The notes beneath the pieces are model-generated. The model worked only from the letters and a program-made list of their open reading frames with translations, had not been told where the DNA came from and searched no databases. Shown here piece after piece: positions 46,333 to 53,842 of a stretch of DNA of 64,000 nt. The stretch is from contig CAYFJU010000004.1 in NCBI GenBank assembly GCA_964343505.1, forward strand, positions 10,983 through 74,982. The letters are read 5' to 3'. The translations under genes and the position numbers were made by a program. The stretch is from TCS55 sp964343505. GTDB lineage: Bacteria > Fidelibacterota > Marinisomatia > Marinisomatales > TCS55. The stretch's first letter is position 1; each line of letters starts with the position of its first letter.

Positions 46333-49221
46333 ATGCGCCGCATACTTCTACCTATTCTTCTCATTTCAATCATTTCCGCGCAGGAAAAAGATTATTTTCA
46401 GCAGTATGTCGATTATGACATTGAGGTTACGCTAAATGATACGGATCATACGATTTCAGCCTATGAAAAACTGATATATAAAAATAATTCACCGGATACG
46501 CTTGAGTTTATCTGGTTTCATATCTGGCCCAACGCCTATAAAAATGATTCAACCGCCTATGCCAAACAGGCCGGGGAAAAATCACGATTCGGTAAATCTG
46601 ATTCGACCCAGCGGGGATTTATTGACAGCCTGGATTTTTCCGTGGATGGGCAAACGGTTGATTGGGAATACCACGAAGAATGGATTGACGTGGTTAAGGT
46701 GCATTTGAATTCACCGCTGAAACCCAATGATTCGATTTTAATTGAGACACCATTTTTCGTCAAAATTCCCCACGTCTTTTCAAGATTAGGGCACACCGGC
46801 AAGCATTATGAAATGACACAATGGTATCCGAAGCCGGCTGTTTATGATCATAAAGGATGGCACCCAATGCCATACTTGAACCAGGGGGAGTTTTATTCTG
46901 AATTCGGATCTTTTGATGTGAAGATTACTTTACCGAAAGATTACCGCGTCATGGCCACCGGTGACTTGGTGGATGGTGAAGCGGAATATGCCTGGCTGGA
47001 TTCATTAACCGCCATTTCCGATTCGATTCACAGTATGCCCGAAGAAGATTTTAAAAAATGGGTAAAATCCCATAAAAAAGGGAAGGGCAAAAAAGCGGAA
47101 TCCGATTCAACAGTCGTTGAAATGAAGACACTCCACTTTCACCAGCATCACGTCCATGATTTTGCCTGGTTCGCGGACAAAAAATGGCTCGTCCAAAAGG
47201 GGGAGTTATCACTCGCTGACTCTACTCGTAAGGTGACACTGTGGTCCTTTTACCTCCCCAAAAATGCCGCAAACTGGGAAAATTCAATCGAATATCTTCA
47301 CGATTCCGGATACTGGTACAGCCGTTATTACGGCGATTACCCTTACAATCACATCACCGCGGTGGATGGTGACCTATCGGCCGGGGGCGGAATGGAATAT
47401 CCCAACATAACCGTGATCGCATCAATGCCCAGCATAGCTCTACTCGAACTGGTCATTATGCATGAAGTGGGCCATAACTGGTTTTACGGCATTCTTGGCA
47501 GTAATGAACGATACCATACCTGGATGGATGAAGGTTTCAATGAGTATACCTGTATCCGCTATTGGCAGGATAAATATGCTGATCAGAATGAACGGTTCGT
47601 TGTTTCAGAATTCATTCAGGATAAATTGGGGGTAGCTAAGAATTTGAAATTCAGTTGGGTTGAATATTTTCAGTATAGCGCTTCAGCGAAAAGTCCAAAG
47701 GCCCAGCCCTTGAGTCTGAAAGCAGATGAATATAAGGGAGGGAATTACGGACAGAATTATTCAAAAACGGCTGTATTCACGCGGTTTCTACAGCACTATT
47801 TAGGCGAGGAGAAAATGGATGAAATCATGCAGGATTACTATGAATCCTGGAAGTTCAGACATCCCTATCCTGAAGATGTCCGTACGATATTTGAGAAGCA
47901 TACCGATAAAGATCTTAGCTGGTATTTCGACGGTGTTTTTAAAACAACTGATTACCTTGATTTCTCTATTCAGAAAAAAAGGAATCGCTTTATTATCTCC
48001 AATAATGGTGATTTGAAAACACCGGTTGAAGTTGTTTTCTATGGTGATAAGCATAAGGAATTAGAACGGCGCTGGGTGGAAGGTTTCGAATGGCGAACAT
48101 CCTTAGAAGCACCTGCAAATGTATGGTATGCCATTATTGATCCTGATGAGCATATGCCTGATGTGGATCGGTCAAACAATGCCACCCGCCGTGAAACTTA
48201 TTTTCATTGGGTTTGGGATCAACCGACCTATTATGATAATGACATTAATTATTTCCCGTGGTTATTCAGTTATAATTATTACAACGGATTTTCACCCGGT
48301 GTCATGTTTTTCAAAGGGGGGACTCCCGGCTATACATCCGCGACCTCTTTATTACCCATGTGGGATTTTAAAAATCAGACATTAGTTGGTGGGATCAGCC
48401 ACAAGAAAAAATTCGAAGCCAACGGCGTTTTTGACAAATCATCCTTTTTATTTAAAGTGAACCAATTGGAAGGTAAAAGTGGTGCTGATATTTCATATAC
48501 GGGCTCATTTGGTGAAGATGAATCCAGAAGTACTTTTAGTACCCGTATAAATTATTCCAGTTTGGATTCAGTGGCCTTTGATACGAGTCTGTACACCTCC
48601 GGTTCCTACCCTGTGGCTGAATTGAAATATGATCATGATTGGCAGTTGAAGAAACCCGGGAATTCATTTAGCTTAAAATCAAAAATGGGATTTGGTGAAG
48701 GATTTTCCACCGCAAGTGTCGAAACAAAAATAAACCTGAAACTCACGAAAAAAATCGGAACAAAAGTCCGTGTTTGGGCCGGTGGTTTTCTCAGTAATAA
48801 AAATGTTCCAAAACATTTCCGATTGTACTTAAGCGGTGGTATTGATCCTTTATTTTCAACCACCGTTTTTGACCGAACCGGCCAGTCAGGTATGGCGGTT
48901 CTGAGCAAACAATATATCCAGCGGGGACCAGCTTCGAGAGGACTGGTTACGGATGAAAATGGGTTACCGCTCTCGTCGACAGGATTCACGTGGGGGGTGA
49001 ATATCGATCCAAGTATTCCCGTTTTTATTGATGTGGCCGGGGGCAACGATTTCAAAGATACCTATACCACTATAGGATTACAATTTGGTCCCATCATTTT
49101 TCCCTTATACCAAAGTTGGGAGGTTGAACAAAAAACCGCCAAGGATTGGAATTGGATAAAAGACCGTATGAGAATCACCTTTAGTTTAGAAGGAATTAAG
49201 ATCCCGGGTATTTCAAATTAA
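46333..49221 (+). CDS. M1-family metallopeptidase, secreted, with long C-terminal region
   Basis: 962 residues with a signal peptide (MRRILLPILLISIISAQ). Zinc site HEVGH at residues 377-381 with the distal Glu400 in 'WMDEGFNEY', and the substrate motif 'GGMEYPN' (for GAMEN) before it, as in aminopeptidase N relatives. The first 540 residues are the peptidase core. From about 650 the sequence turns into alternating beta segments ('FSPGVMFFKGGTPGY', 'SFSLKSKMGFGEGF') like an outer-membrane-associated barrel or beta domain. Located upstream of the duplicated cluster. Likely periplasmic or surface peptide degradation. Confidence 0.88.
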   Translation: MRRILLPILLISIISAQEKDYFQQYVDYDIEVTLNDTDHTISAYEKLIYKNNSPDTLEFIWFHIWPNAYKNDSTAYAKQAGEKSRFGKSDSTQRGFIDSLDFSVDGQTVDWEYHEEWIDVVKVHLNSPLKPNDSILIETPFFVKIPHVFSRLGHTGKHYEMTQWYPKPAVYDHKGWHPMPYLNQGEFYSEFGSFDVKITLPKDYRVMATGDLVDGEAEYAWLDSLTAISDSIHSMPEEDFKKWVKSHKKGKGKKAESDSTVVEMKTLHFHQHHVHDFAWFADKKWLVQKGELSLADSTRKVTLWSFYLPKNAANWENSIEYLHDSGYWYSRYYGDYPYNHITAVDGDLSAGGGMEYPNITVIASMPSIALLELVIMHEVGHNWFYGILGSNERYHTWMDEGFNEYTCIRYWQDKYADQNERFVVSEFIQDKLGVAKNLKFSWVEYFQYSASAKSPKAQPLSLKADEYKGGNYGQNYSKTAVFTRFLQHYLGEEKMDEIMQDYYESWKFRHPYPEDVRTIFEKHTDKDLSWYFDGVFKTTDYLDFSIQKKRNRFIISNNGDLKTPVEVVFYGDKHKELERRWVEGFEWRTSLEAPANVWYAIIDPDEHMPDVDRSNNATRRETYFHWVWDQPTYYDNDINYFPWLFSYNYYNGFSPGVMFFKGGTPGYTSATSLLPMWDFKNQTLVGGISHKKKFEANGVFDKSSFLFKVNQLEGKSGADISYTGSFGEDESRSTFSTRINYSSLDSVAFDTSLYTSGSYPVAELKYDHDWQLKKPGNSFSLKSKMGFGEGFSTASVETKINLKLTKKIGTKVRVWAGGFLSNKNVPKHFRLYLSGGIDPLFSTTVFDRTGQSGMAVLSKQYIQRGPASRGLVTDENGLPLSSTGFTWGVNIDPSIPVFIDVAGGNDFKDTYTTIGLQFGPIIFPLYQSWEVEQKTAKDWNWIKDRMRITFSLEGIKIPGISN

Positions 49222-49314
49222 ATATTTGGAATCGAGGGCTTTACCTGAGGCATAAAAAAGCCTTAAATTCTTACCGCTTTTAGCGCCAAAATATTAAGAT
49301 TTGAGGGATTAATT

Positions 49315-49746
49315 ATGTCTAAATGGACTAAAGATCAGTTTGTAGAGGATTTGCGAAATAAATGTTCACGGGAGATTGCCAAAATCGGTGAACGGATCAT
49401 CGAATTTTCTGAAGACCATGCCAGTGAAATGTCCTGGGGCCGGGGTGACGGCCATGGTACATTCACGTTTCGTTGTGATTCTGATTTTGGTATGCTGCCG
49501 ATATTTCACATGACATCCGACGGTCAGCTCAACTTGCAAGTTAATTTCCTTCGGGAAAAAGAATTGCCCAAACAGGTGATGCGTGATATGGTTGTAAAAA
49601 TGGAATCCAACTTCCTGCGGGATTATGATGAAGATTCATACCCTGTGGATTCCTATGAAGAAATGGAATACATGTTTCACACTTACTCCCAAGTGGATAA
49701 GTTTTTAGGTACCGTTGAAGGCGTTGTATATTGTCTGAAGCAGTAG
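49315..49746 (+). CDS. Hypothetical 143-aa protein (copy A1)
   Basis: Cytosolic, rich in charged residues: 'EIAKIGERIIEFSEDHASEMSWGRGDGHGTFTFRCDSDFGMLPIFHMTSDGQLNLQVNFLREKELPKQVMRDMVVKMESNFLRDYDEDSYPVDSYEEMEYMFHTYSQVDKFLGTVEGVVYCLKQ'-like layout, no family I know. The stop is followed at once by the VKOR start (TTG at 49748). A nearly identical stretch (residues about 20-143) is repeated in the chimeric frame at 50706-51290. Confidence 0.7.
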   Translation: MSKWTKDQFVEDLRNKCSREIAKIGERIIEFSEDHASEMSWGRGDGHGTFTFRCDSDFGMLPIFHMTSDGQLNLQVNFLREKELPKQVMRDMVVKMESNFLRDYDEDSYPVDSYEEMEYMFHTYSQVDKFLGTVEGVVYCLKQ

Positions 49747-49747
49747 C

Positions 49748-50161
49748 TTGAGCGAAAATCTCTATTATTTTTGCGCCCTGTTGGCTTTGGCCGGCGGGGC
49801 GTTTTCTTTTTATTTCTATGGCGTGTATCGGAGGTGGATATCCTATAGACAGTGGTGGATCCCGCACTTTTGTGAATTGGATTCAGGCGAATGTACTTCT
49901 ATTGTTGATTCCAAATTCGGACGAATTATTGGTGTCCCCAATGCGTTGGTCGGTAGTCTGTTCTTGTTGGGTTATACTTATGTCTTGGCCGGCGTACCTA
50001 TGGGTTGGGTGGAATGGACCATACCATTCTATATGGGGTTATTTACGGTTCTGGTTGGCGTTTATTTAATATATGGGTTGACTCGCCTCAAGGTTGCCTG
50101 CCCCATTTGTATGACTGTACATGTTTTGAATGGAATTATTTTTCTGCTTCAAATAATATAA
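49748..50161 (+). CDS. VKOR-family membrane protein (copy B1)
   Basis: 137 residues from a TTG start (CAGTAGCTTGAGC). Four to five helices. Vitamin-K-epoxide-reductase features: the loop Cys pair in 'CELDSGECTSIVDSKFGRIIGVPNALVGSLFLLGY' and the CxxC active site 'CPICMTVHVLN' in the last helix. Such proteins drive disulfide bond formation in the periplasm using quinone. It starts 1 base after gene A1. Copy B2 at 51292 shares its first ~100 bases almost exactly. Confidence 0.85.
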   Translation: MSENLYYFCALLALAGGAFSFYFYGVYRRWISYRQWWIPHFCELDSGECTSIVDSKFGRIIGVPNALVGSLFLLGYTYVLAGVPMGWVEWTIPFYMGLFTVLVGVYLIYGLTRLKVACPICMTVHVLNGIIFLLQII

Positions 50162-50308
50162 AGAATTGCAACGATGAGTTTGCGAATCGTTGCGGGGGAC
50201 ACTCATAAAAAAGACGGTGTAGAATTGATTCCTGCCTATACTACTGTTTCGACAGACAGGCACTCATCATTTTTGTCCAATAAAATCGTAGAATTGCTAA
50301 ATTCACAC

Positions 50309-50503
50309 ATGGGTGCTTCACTCTATTTACTCCTTTTCATCATTACCATTTTCATCGGTGTGGTCATTTTGATAGCCAGAACCAACCGAGCGGAAGATGC
50401 ATACGATGATCTTGAAACCGATGAATGGGATTGTCCTGGATGTGGTTTCCACGTTCAGGCTGGAGATAAGTGCATTTATTGTGGTGCAAAGAAGCGCCAA
50501 TAA
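50309..50503 (+). CDS. 64-aa zinc-ribbon membrane protein (copy C1)
   Basis: ATG at 50309 chosen because it aligns with the start of copy C2 at 56290; a longer frame from 50174 is open but has no support. One N-terminal transmembrane helix ('LYLLLFIITIFIGVVILIAR'), then 'DLETDEWDCPGCGFHVQAGDKCIYCGAKK', a zinc ribbon (CxxC...CxxC). Small inner membrane protein of unknown role. 50166-50191 upstream holds a stem (GCAACGAT/ATCGTTGC). Confidence 0.65.
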   Translation: MGASLYLLLFIITIFIGVVILIARTNRAEDAYDDLETDEWDCPGCGFHVQAGDKCIYCGAKKRQ

Positions 50504-50550
50504 TTCATAAAATTCCGTATATTTGACGTCCTAAACTGGATATATATGCT

Positions 50551-50706
50551 TTGAAATTATTATCACCTCTAACACGTTTTCTTCTCATGGCCGAGGAAAT
50601 TAATGCCCTATGGTATATCGTATATGATTTTTATCTTCTTCCGGATGGAAGATTAGATGCTTTTTTAAGTTCATCCGGTCATCGATTAAAGGAATTGGCT
50701 GCTTAA
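50551..50706 (+). CDS. 51-aa small protein (copy D1)
   Basis: TTG start. Sequence shape 'LKLLSPLTRFLLMAEEI..WYIVYDFYLLPDGRLDAFLSSSGHRLKEL'. The matching copy D2 at 56531 conserves amino acids more than would be expected of noncoding DNA ('YDFYLLPDGRLDA.LSSSGHRLKEL'). The TAA overlaps the next ATG (TAATG). Too short to assign to a family. Confidence 0.5.
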   Translation: MKLLSPLTRFLLMAEEINALWYIVYDFYLLPDGRLDAFLSSSGHRLKELAA

Positions 50707-51290
50707 TGAAAAACCCTGCAGATCTTTATAACTTAAAAAGTGAAAAAAGTGTCCAACCTATGGGGTCCACTTCTCTCTTCGGGAATGGATTGGAAGAGGG
50801 TGTTTTGTTAAGAGCCGGAATTGATTTGAGAAAGTGTGTAATAGGCCTATCTGAAAATGAAGAAGTGAATATGCTATTTGCAAATCGCGCCAAAGAAGTT
50901 GGGAAGATTTCACCTGAGATTGCCAAAATCGGTGAACGGATCATCGAATTTTCTGAGGACCATGCCAGTGAAATGTCCTGGGGCCGGGGTAACGGCCATG
51001 GTACATTCACGTTTCGTTGTGATTCTGATTTTGGTATGCTGCCGATATTTCACATGACATCCGACGGTCAGCTCAACTTGCAAGTTAATTTCCTTCGGGA
51101 AAAAGAATTGCCCAAACAGGTGATGCGTGATATGGTTGTAAAAATGGAATCCAACTTCCTGCGGGATTATGATGAAGATTCATACCCTGTGGATTCCTAT
51201 GAAGAAATGGAATACATGTTTCACACTTACTCCCAAGTGGATAAGTTTTTAGGTACCGTTGAAGGCGTTGTATATTGTCTGAAGCAGTAG
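50706..51290 (+). CDS. Chimeric ORF: antiporter fragment fused to copy A2
   Basis: 194 codons assembled from two sources. Codons 1-23 are unique or derived from the antiporter start. Bases 50775-50911 match bases 58009-58145 of the antiporter TrkA-N region with 3 differences in 137. From 50916 the sequence follows copy A1 from 49372 with about 2 differences in the first 100 bases, giving residues 71-194 the same C-terminus as A1. So it is a recombination product; the frame survived but a function for the fusion is doubtful. Confidence 0.75.
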   Translation: MKNPADLYNLKSEKSVQPMGSTSLFGNGLEEGVLLRAGIDLRKCVIGLSENEEVNMLFANRAKEVGKISPEIAKIGERIIEFSEDHASEMSWGRGNGHGTFTFRCDSDFGMLPIFHMTSDGQLNLQVNFLREKELPKQVMRDMVVKMESNFLRDYDEDSYPVDSYEEMEYMFHTYSQVDKFLGTVEGVVYCLKQ

Positions 51291-51291
51291 C

Positions 51292-51710
51292 TTGAGCGAA
51301 AATCTCTATTATTTTTGCGCCCTGTTGGCTTTGGCCGGCGGGGCGTTTTCTTTTTATTTCTATGGCGTGTATCGGGGGTGGATATCCTATAGACAGTGGT
51401 GGATACCGCGCTTCTGTGAATTGGATTCAGACAAATGTACCTCAATCGTTGATTCCCACTATGGCCGACTAGCGGGGGCCCCAACGCACTTTTTGGGAGT
51501 TTGTTCATGCTGTGTTATTCCTTTGCTTCGGTGGGTGTACCATTGGATTGGGTTAAACCCAGCTTACCAATGTATTTTGGTTTATTTACAATTATAATTG
51601 GAATTTACCTGATATATGGCTTGTTTCGCCTCAAAGTGGCCTGCCCGGTTTGTTTAACGGTACATTCAATAAACTTGATTATTTTTATCCGGCAACTCGC
51701 AATATTTTAA
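51292..51710 (+). pseudogene. VKOR copy B2 with a frameshift
   Basis: From a TTG at 51292 the first 62 codons equal copy B1 apart from a few changes ('CELDSDKCTSIVDSHYGRLAGAP'). Then one base is missing near 51478-51484, within GGGGGCCCC. The original frame ends at 51597. The expected continuation ('NALxGSLFMLCYSFAS', '...GLFRLKVACPVCLTVHSIN') is found in the +1 frame to 51710, including the CxxC site. One inserted C restores the B1-like protein, so this is a recent disabling change or a sequencing error in a homopolymer. Confidence 0.8.
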
Positions 51711-51744
51711 TTACTACCACTTTTTGCTTGGAGTATATATAAAG

Positions 51745-51763
51745 TACTTTATAATATAAAGTA
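51745..51763. promoter_or_regulatory. Perfect palindrome upstream of the membrane-protein/regulator operon
   Basis: TACTTTATAATATAAAGTA, 9-1-9 with no mismatch, 19 bases before the ATG at 51782. Site for the winged-helix regulator encoded by the second gene is the simplest reading. It also overlaps a TATAAT-like -10. Confidence 0.65.
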
Positions 51764-51781
51764 TTATTAACAGAGGGAAAA

Positions 51782-52366
51782 ATGACAAATAAAACAATCC
51801 AAGACGATTTAGCTTTTATAAAGAAAATTGTGGAAGAGAGCAGGAAGAATGTTTGTGCCAGCGGTGACCACCTGATCGTATGGGGAATCCTAATTTCTAT
51901 TGCCTTGGTAGTGAGTTGGATTCTTGCGCTAAATCAAATAAGCGGTATGACAGAATGGATCCACTGGGGACTGGTCATTGCCGGAGGATGGCTGTTTGAA
52001 CTGATTTACAATCGAAAAGTTGGTCGGAACAAACCAGTCAGGACCTACGCGGAAAAAGCTGATGGAATGTTGTGGCTGGCCATAGGAATCACAATGACCA
52101 CTGTCGGTTTTTTCGGTGGTTGGGGTGGTGCGATAAACACTCAATTTTTATCCCCATTATTTTCTGCTATTCTGGCTATCGGTTACTTTTCATCCGGTGT
52201 GATATATGATGTGAAGTGGATTCGTAATCTGGCTTTTGGCTGGTGGGGAGGGGCCATTATAATGTTCATTTTTCCCGGAATGTATCACTTGCTGTTGATG
52301 GCCGGGATGATGATCGCTTTCCAGACTATTCCAGGATTCATCATTAAAAAATCCTGGAGTAATTGA
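51782..52366 (+). CDS. Hypothetical integral membrane protein
   Basis: 194 residues: a short polar N-terminus then about six helices ('LIVWGILISIALVVSWILALN', 'WGLVIAGGWLFELIYNR', 'GMLWLAIGITMTTVGFFGGWGG', 'PLFSAILAIGYFSSGVIYD', 'GGAIIMFIFPGMYHLLLMAGMMIAFQTIPGFII'). Paired with a winged-helix regulator gene 3 bases later, an arrangement seen for the YjcL/'permease-regulator' type pairs. Function unknown. Confidence 0.7.
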   Translation: MTNKTIQDDLAFIKKIVEESRKNVCASGDHLIVWGILISIALVVSWILALNQISGMTEWIHWGLVIAGGWLFELIYNRKVGRNKPVRTYAEKADGMLWLAIGITMTTVGFFGGWGGAINTQFLSPLFSAILAIGYFSSGVIYDVKWIRNLAFGWWGGAIIMFIFPGMYHLLLMAGMMIAFQTIPGFIIKKSWSN

Positions 52367-52369
52367 TAC

Positions 52370-52666
52370 GTGTCCGATTTTGATTATAAACAGTTAGACG
52401 ATATCATCCATTCCCGGATTCGATTGGCGATTATGGCTTTGTTGGTGTCTGTGGAATCTGCCACTTTCGTCTTTATCCGAGATAAAATTAATGCAAGCGA
52501 CGGTAATTTGAGTGTTCAAATTCGGAAGCTGGAGGATGTGAAATATGTTTCAGCCACGAAAAAATTTGTGGACCGTAAACCAGTGACAACCTATAAAATT
52601 ACCGAACTTGGTCAAAAAGCTTTTGAAAAATATGTGAATCGATTAAGTGGTTTAATCAATCCATGA
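52370..52666 (+). CDS. Winged-helix transcriptional regulator
   Basis: 98 residues from a GTG. Features of the short DNA-binding family with 'LDDIIHSRIRLAIMALLVSVESATFVFIRDKINASDGNLSVQIRKLEDVKYVSATKKFVDRKPVTTYKITELGQKAFEKYVN', the MarR/PadR-like helix order and a wing. Recognition helix 'DGNLSVQIRKLED'. It shares the operon with the membrane protein upstream and probably represses it through the palindrome at 51745. Confidence 0.85.
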   Translation: MSDFDYKQLDDIIHSRIRLAIMALLVSVESATFVFIRDKINASDGNLSVQIRKLEDVKYVSATKKFVDRKPVTTYKITELGQKAFEKYVNRLSGLINP

Positions 52667-52684
52667 TTAATAAGGAATAAAATA

Positions 52685-53836
52685 ATGAAAATAATACAAC
52701 TCATGATTGTTCTTACATTGATTTCATGTTTTGGTGAAATACCAAATTACTATAAACCGTGGCAACTCGATTATTATAAGCAATTTGATGATATTCGTGT
52801 TCAGGTTGTCGCCCATGGATTACTAGCACCAAATGCACATAATACCCAACCGTGGATTGTAAAGCTTGATAAAGACAATTCTGATGTTTTTGAACTCTAT
52901 GCAGATCCGGAAAGATTACTGCCAGAGACTGACCCACCTGCCCGGCAAATTACTATCAGTCAGGGCACCTTTCTCGAAACTGCTAAAATTGCAGCCAGTC
53001 ATTTGGGATATGATTTTAAACTTGATCTTTTTCCCAAAGGTGAATATGGTCAATCCGGATTTGGGACCGATATGCAAGAAAAACCTATCGCTCGTGTTTC
53101 ATTAGAAAAAAACCTATCGACGATTGACAATCTTCAAAAGGTTGAACCGATGTACGATGAAATATTTGAGCGTGTCACTAACCGCAGGGCCTATTATGGT
53201 GACCCCTTAAATGATGAAGAAACAAGTGTTTTACTATCGTTGAATGACAATCCAAATCTGACGCTCGCATTTTTCACTGATAAGAAATCTTTAGAAAAAA
53301 TCCGTTCCTTAACCGTCGGTGGCGTAAAAGTAGAAGCCACAATTGAACAAACCATGAGAGAAACGGAACGACTATTCCGTGATTCAGAAAAAGAGAAAAA
53401 AGAACACCGGGACGGCATCACCATGATGAGTGGCGGTTTGAGCGGTTTCAAACTTCAGATGGTCCAATTCTTCTCTAATCTGTTCCCTTTGGGCTGGGAA
53501 AAAATGGGGGATATCTGGATTAAATCGGAAACGAGGAATATCAACAGTGCACCCTCATTTGCCATGATTATTTCTAACAATAATTCACGGACTACACAAG
53601 TCGAAACCGGCATGCTCTTTTCACGATTTCAACTGCAAGCGTCTCAAATGGGGATATCAATGCAGCCATTGAGTCAAGTGCTTCAAGAATATCCTGAGAT
53701 GGCAGAATTGTATCAGAATATTCATGAGGAATTTGTAGAAAACGGCAAGACCATTCAAATGCTTGTCAGAATGGGCAGGGCAGATGATATTTTACATAGC
53801 CCCCGCAGGGATGCGGTGGATTTAATAATTCAATAA
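52685..53836 (+). CDS. Acg-family FMN nitroreductase-like lipoprotein
   Basis: 383 residues with a lipoprotein signal (MKIIQLMIVLTLISC, lipobox Cys15). The domain resembles the Acg/nitroreductase-like group from mycobacteria: 'HGLLAPNAHNTQPWIVKL' near residue 45 (FMN phosphate site, 'APNAHNTQPW'), 'NRRAYYGDPLNDEE', and 'APSFAMIISNNNSRTTQVETGMLFSRFQLQASQMGISMQPLSQVL'. Enzymes of this group bind FMN and are linked to redox stress. Membrane-anchored in the periplasm, which is unusual for a flavoprotein of this type. Confidence 0.78.
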   Translation: MKIIQLMIVLTLISCFGEIPNYYKPWQLDYYKQFDDIRVQVVAHGLLAPNAHNTQPWIVKLDKDNSDVFELYADPERLLPETDPPARQITISQGTFLETAKIAASHLGYDFKLDLFPKGEYGQSGFGTDMQEKPIARVSLEKNLSTIDNLQKVEPMYDEIFERVTNRRAYYGDPLNDEETSVLLSLNDNPNLTLAFFTDKKSLEKIRSLTVGGVKVEATIEQTMRETERLFRDSEKEKKEHRDGITMMSGGLSGFKLQMVQFFSNLFPLGWEKMGDIWIKSETRNINSAPSFAMIISNNNSRTTQVETGMLFSRFQLQASQMGISMQPLSQVLQEYPEMAELYQNIHEEFVENGKTIQMLVRMGRADDILHSPRRDAVDLIIQ

Positions 53837-53842
53837 ACTGAG

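Noticed and set aside
49228..49300. Terminator after the M1 peptidase gene
   Set aside because: AGGGCTTT/AAAGCCTT can pair only weakly and no U-run follows the stem on the right side.
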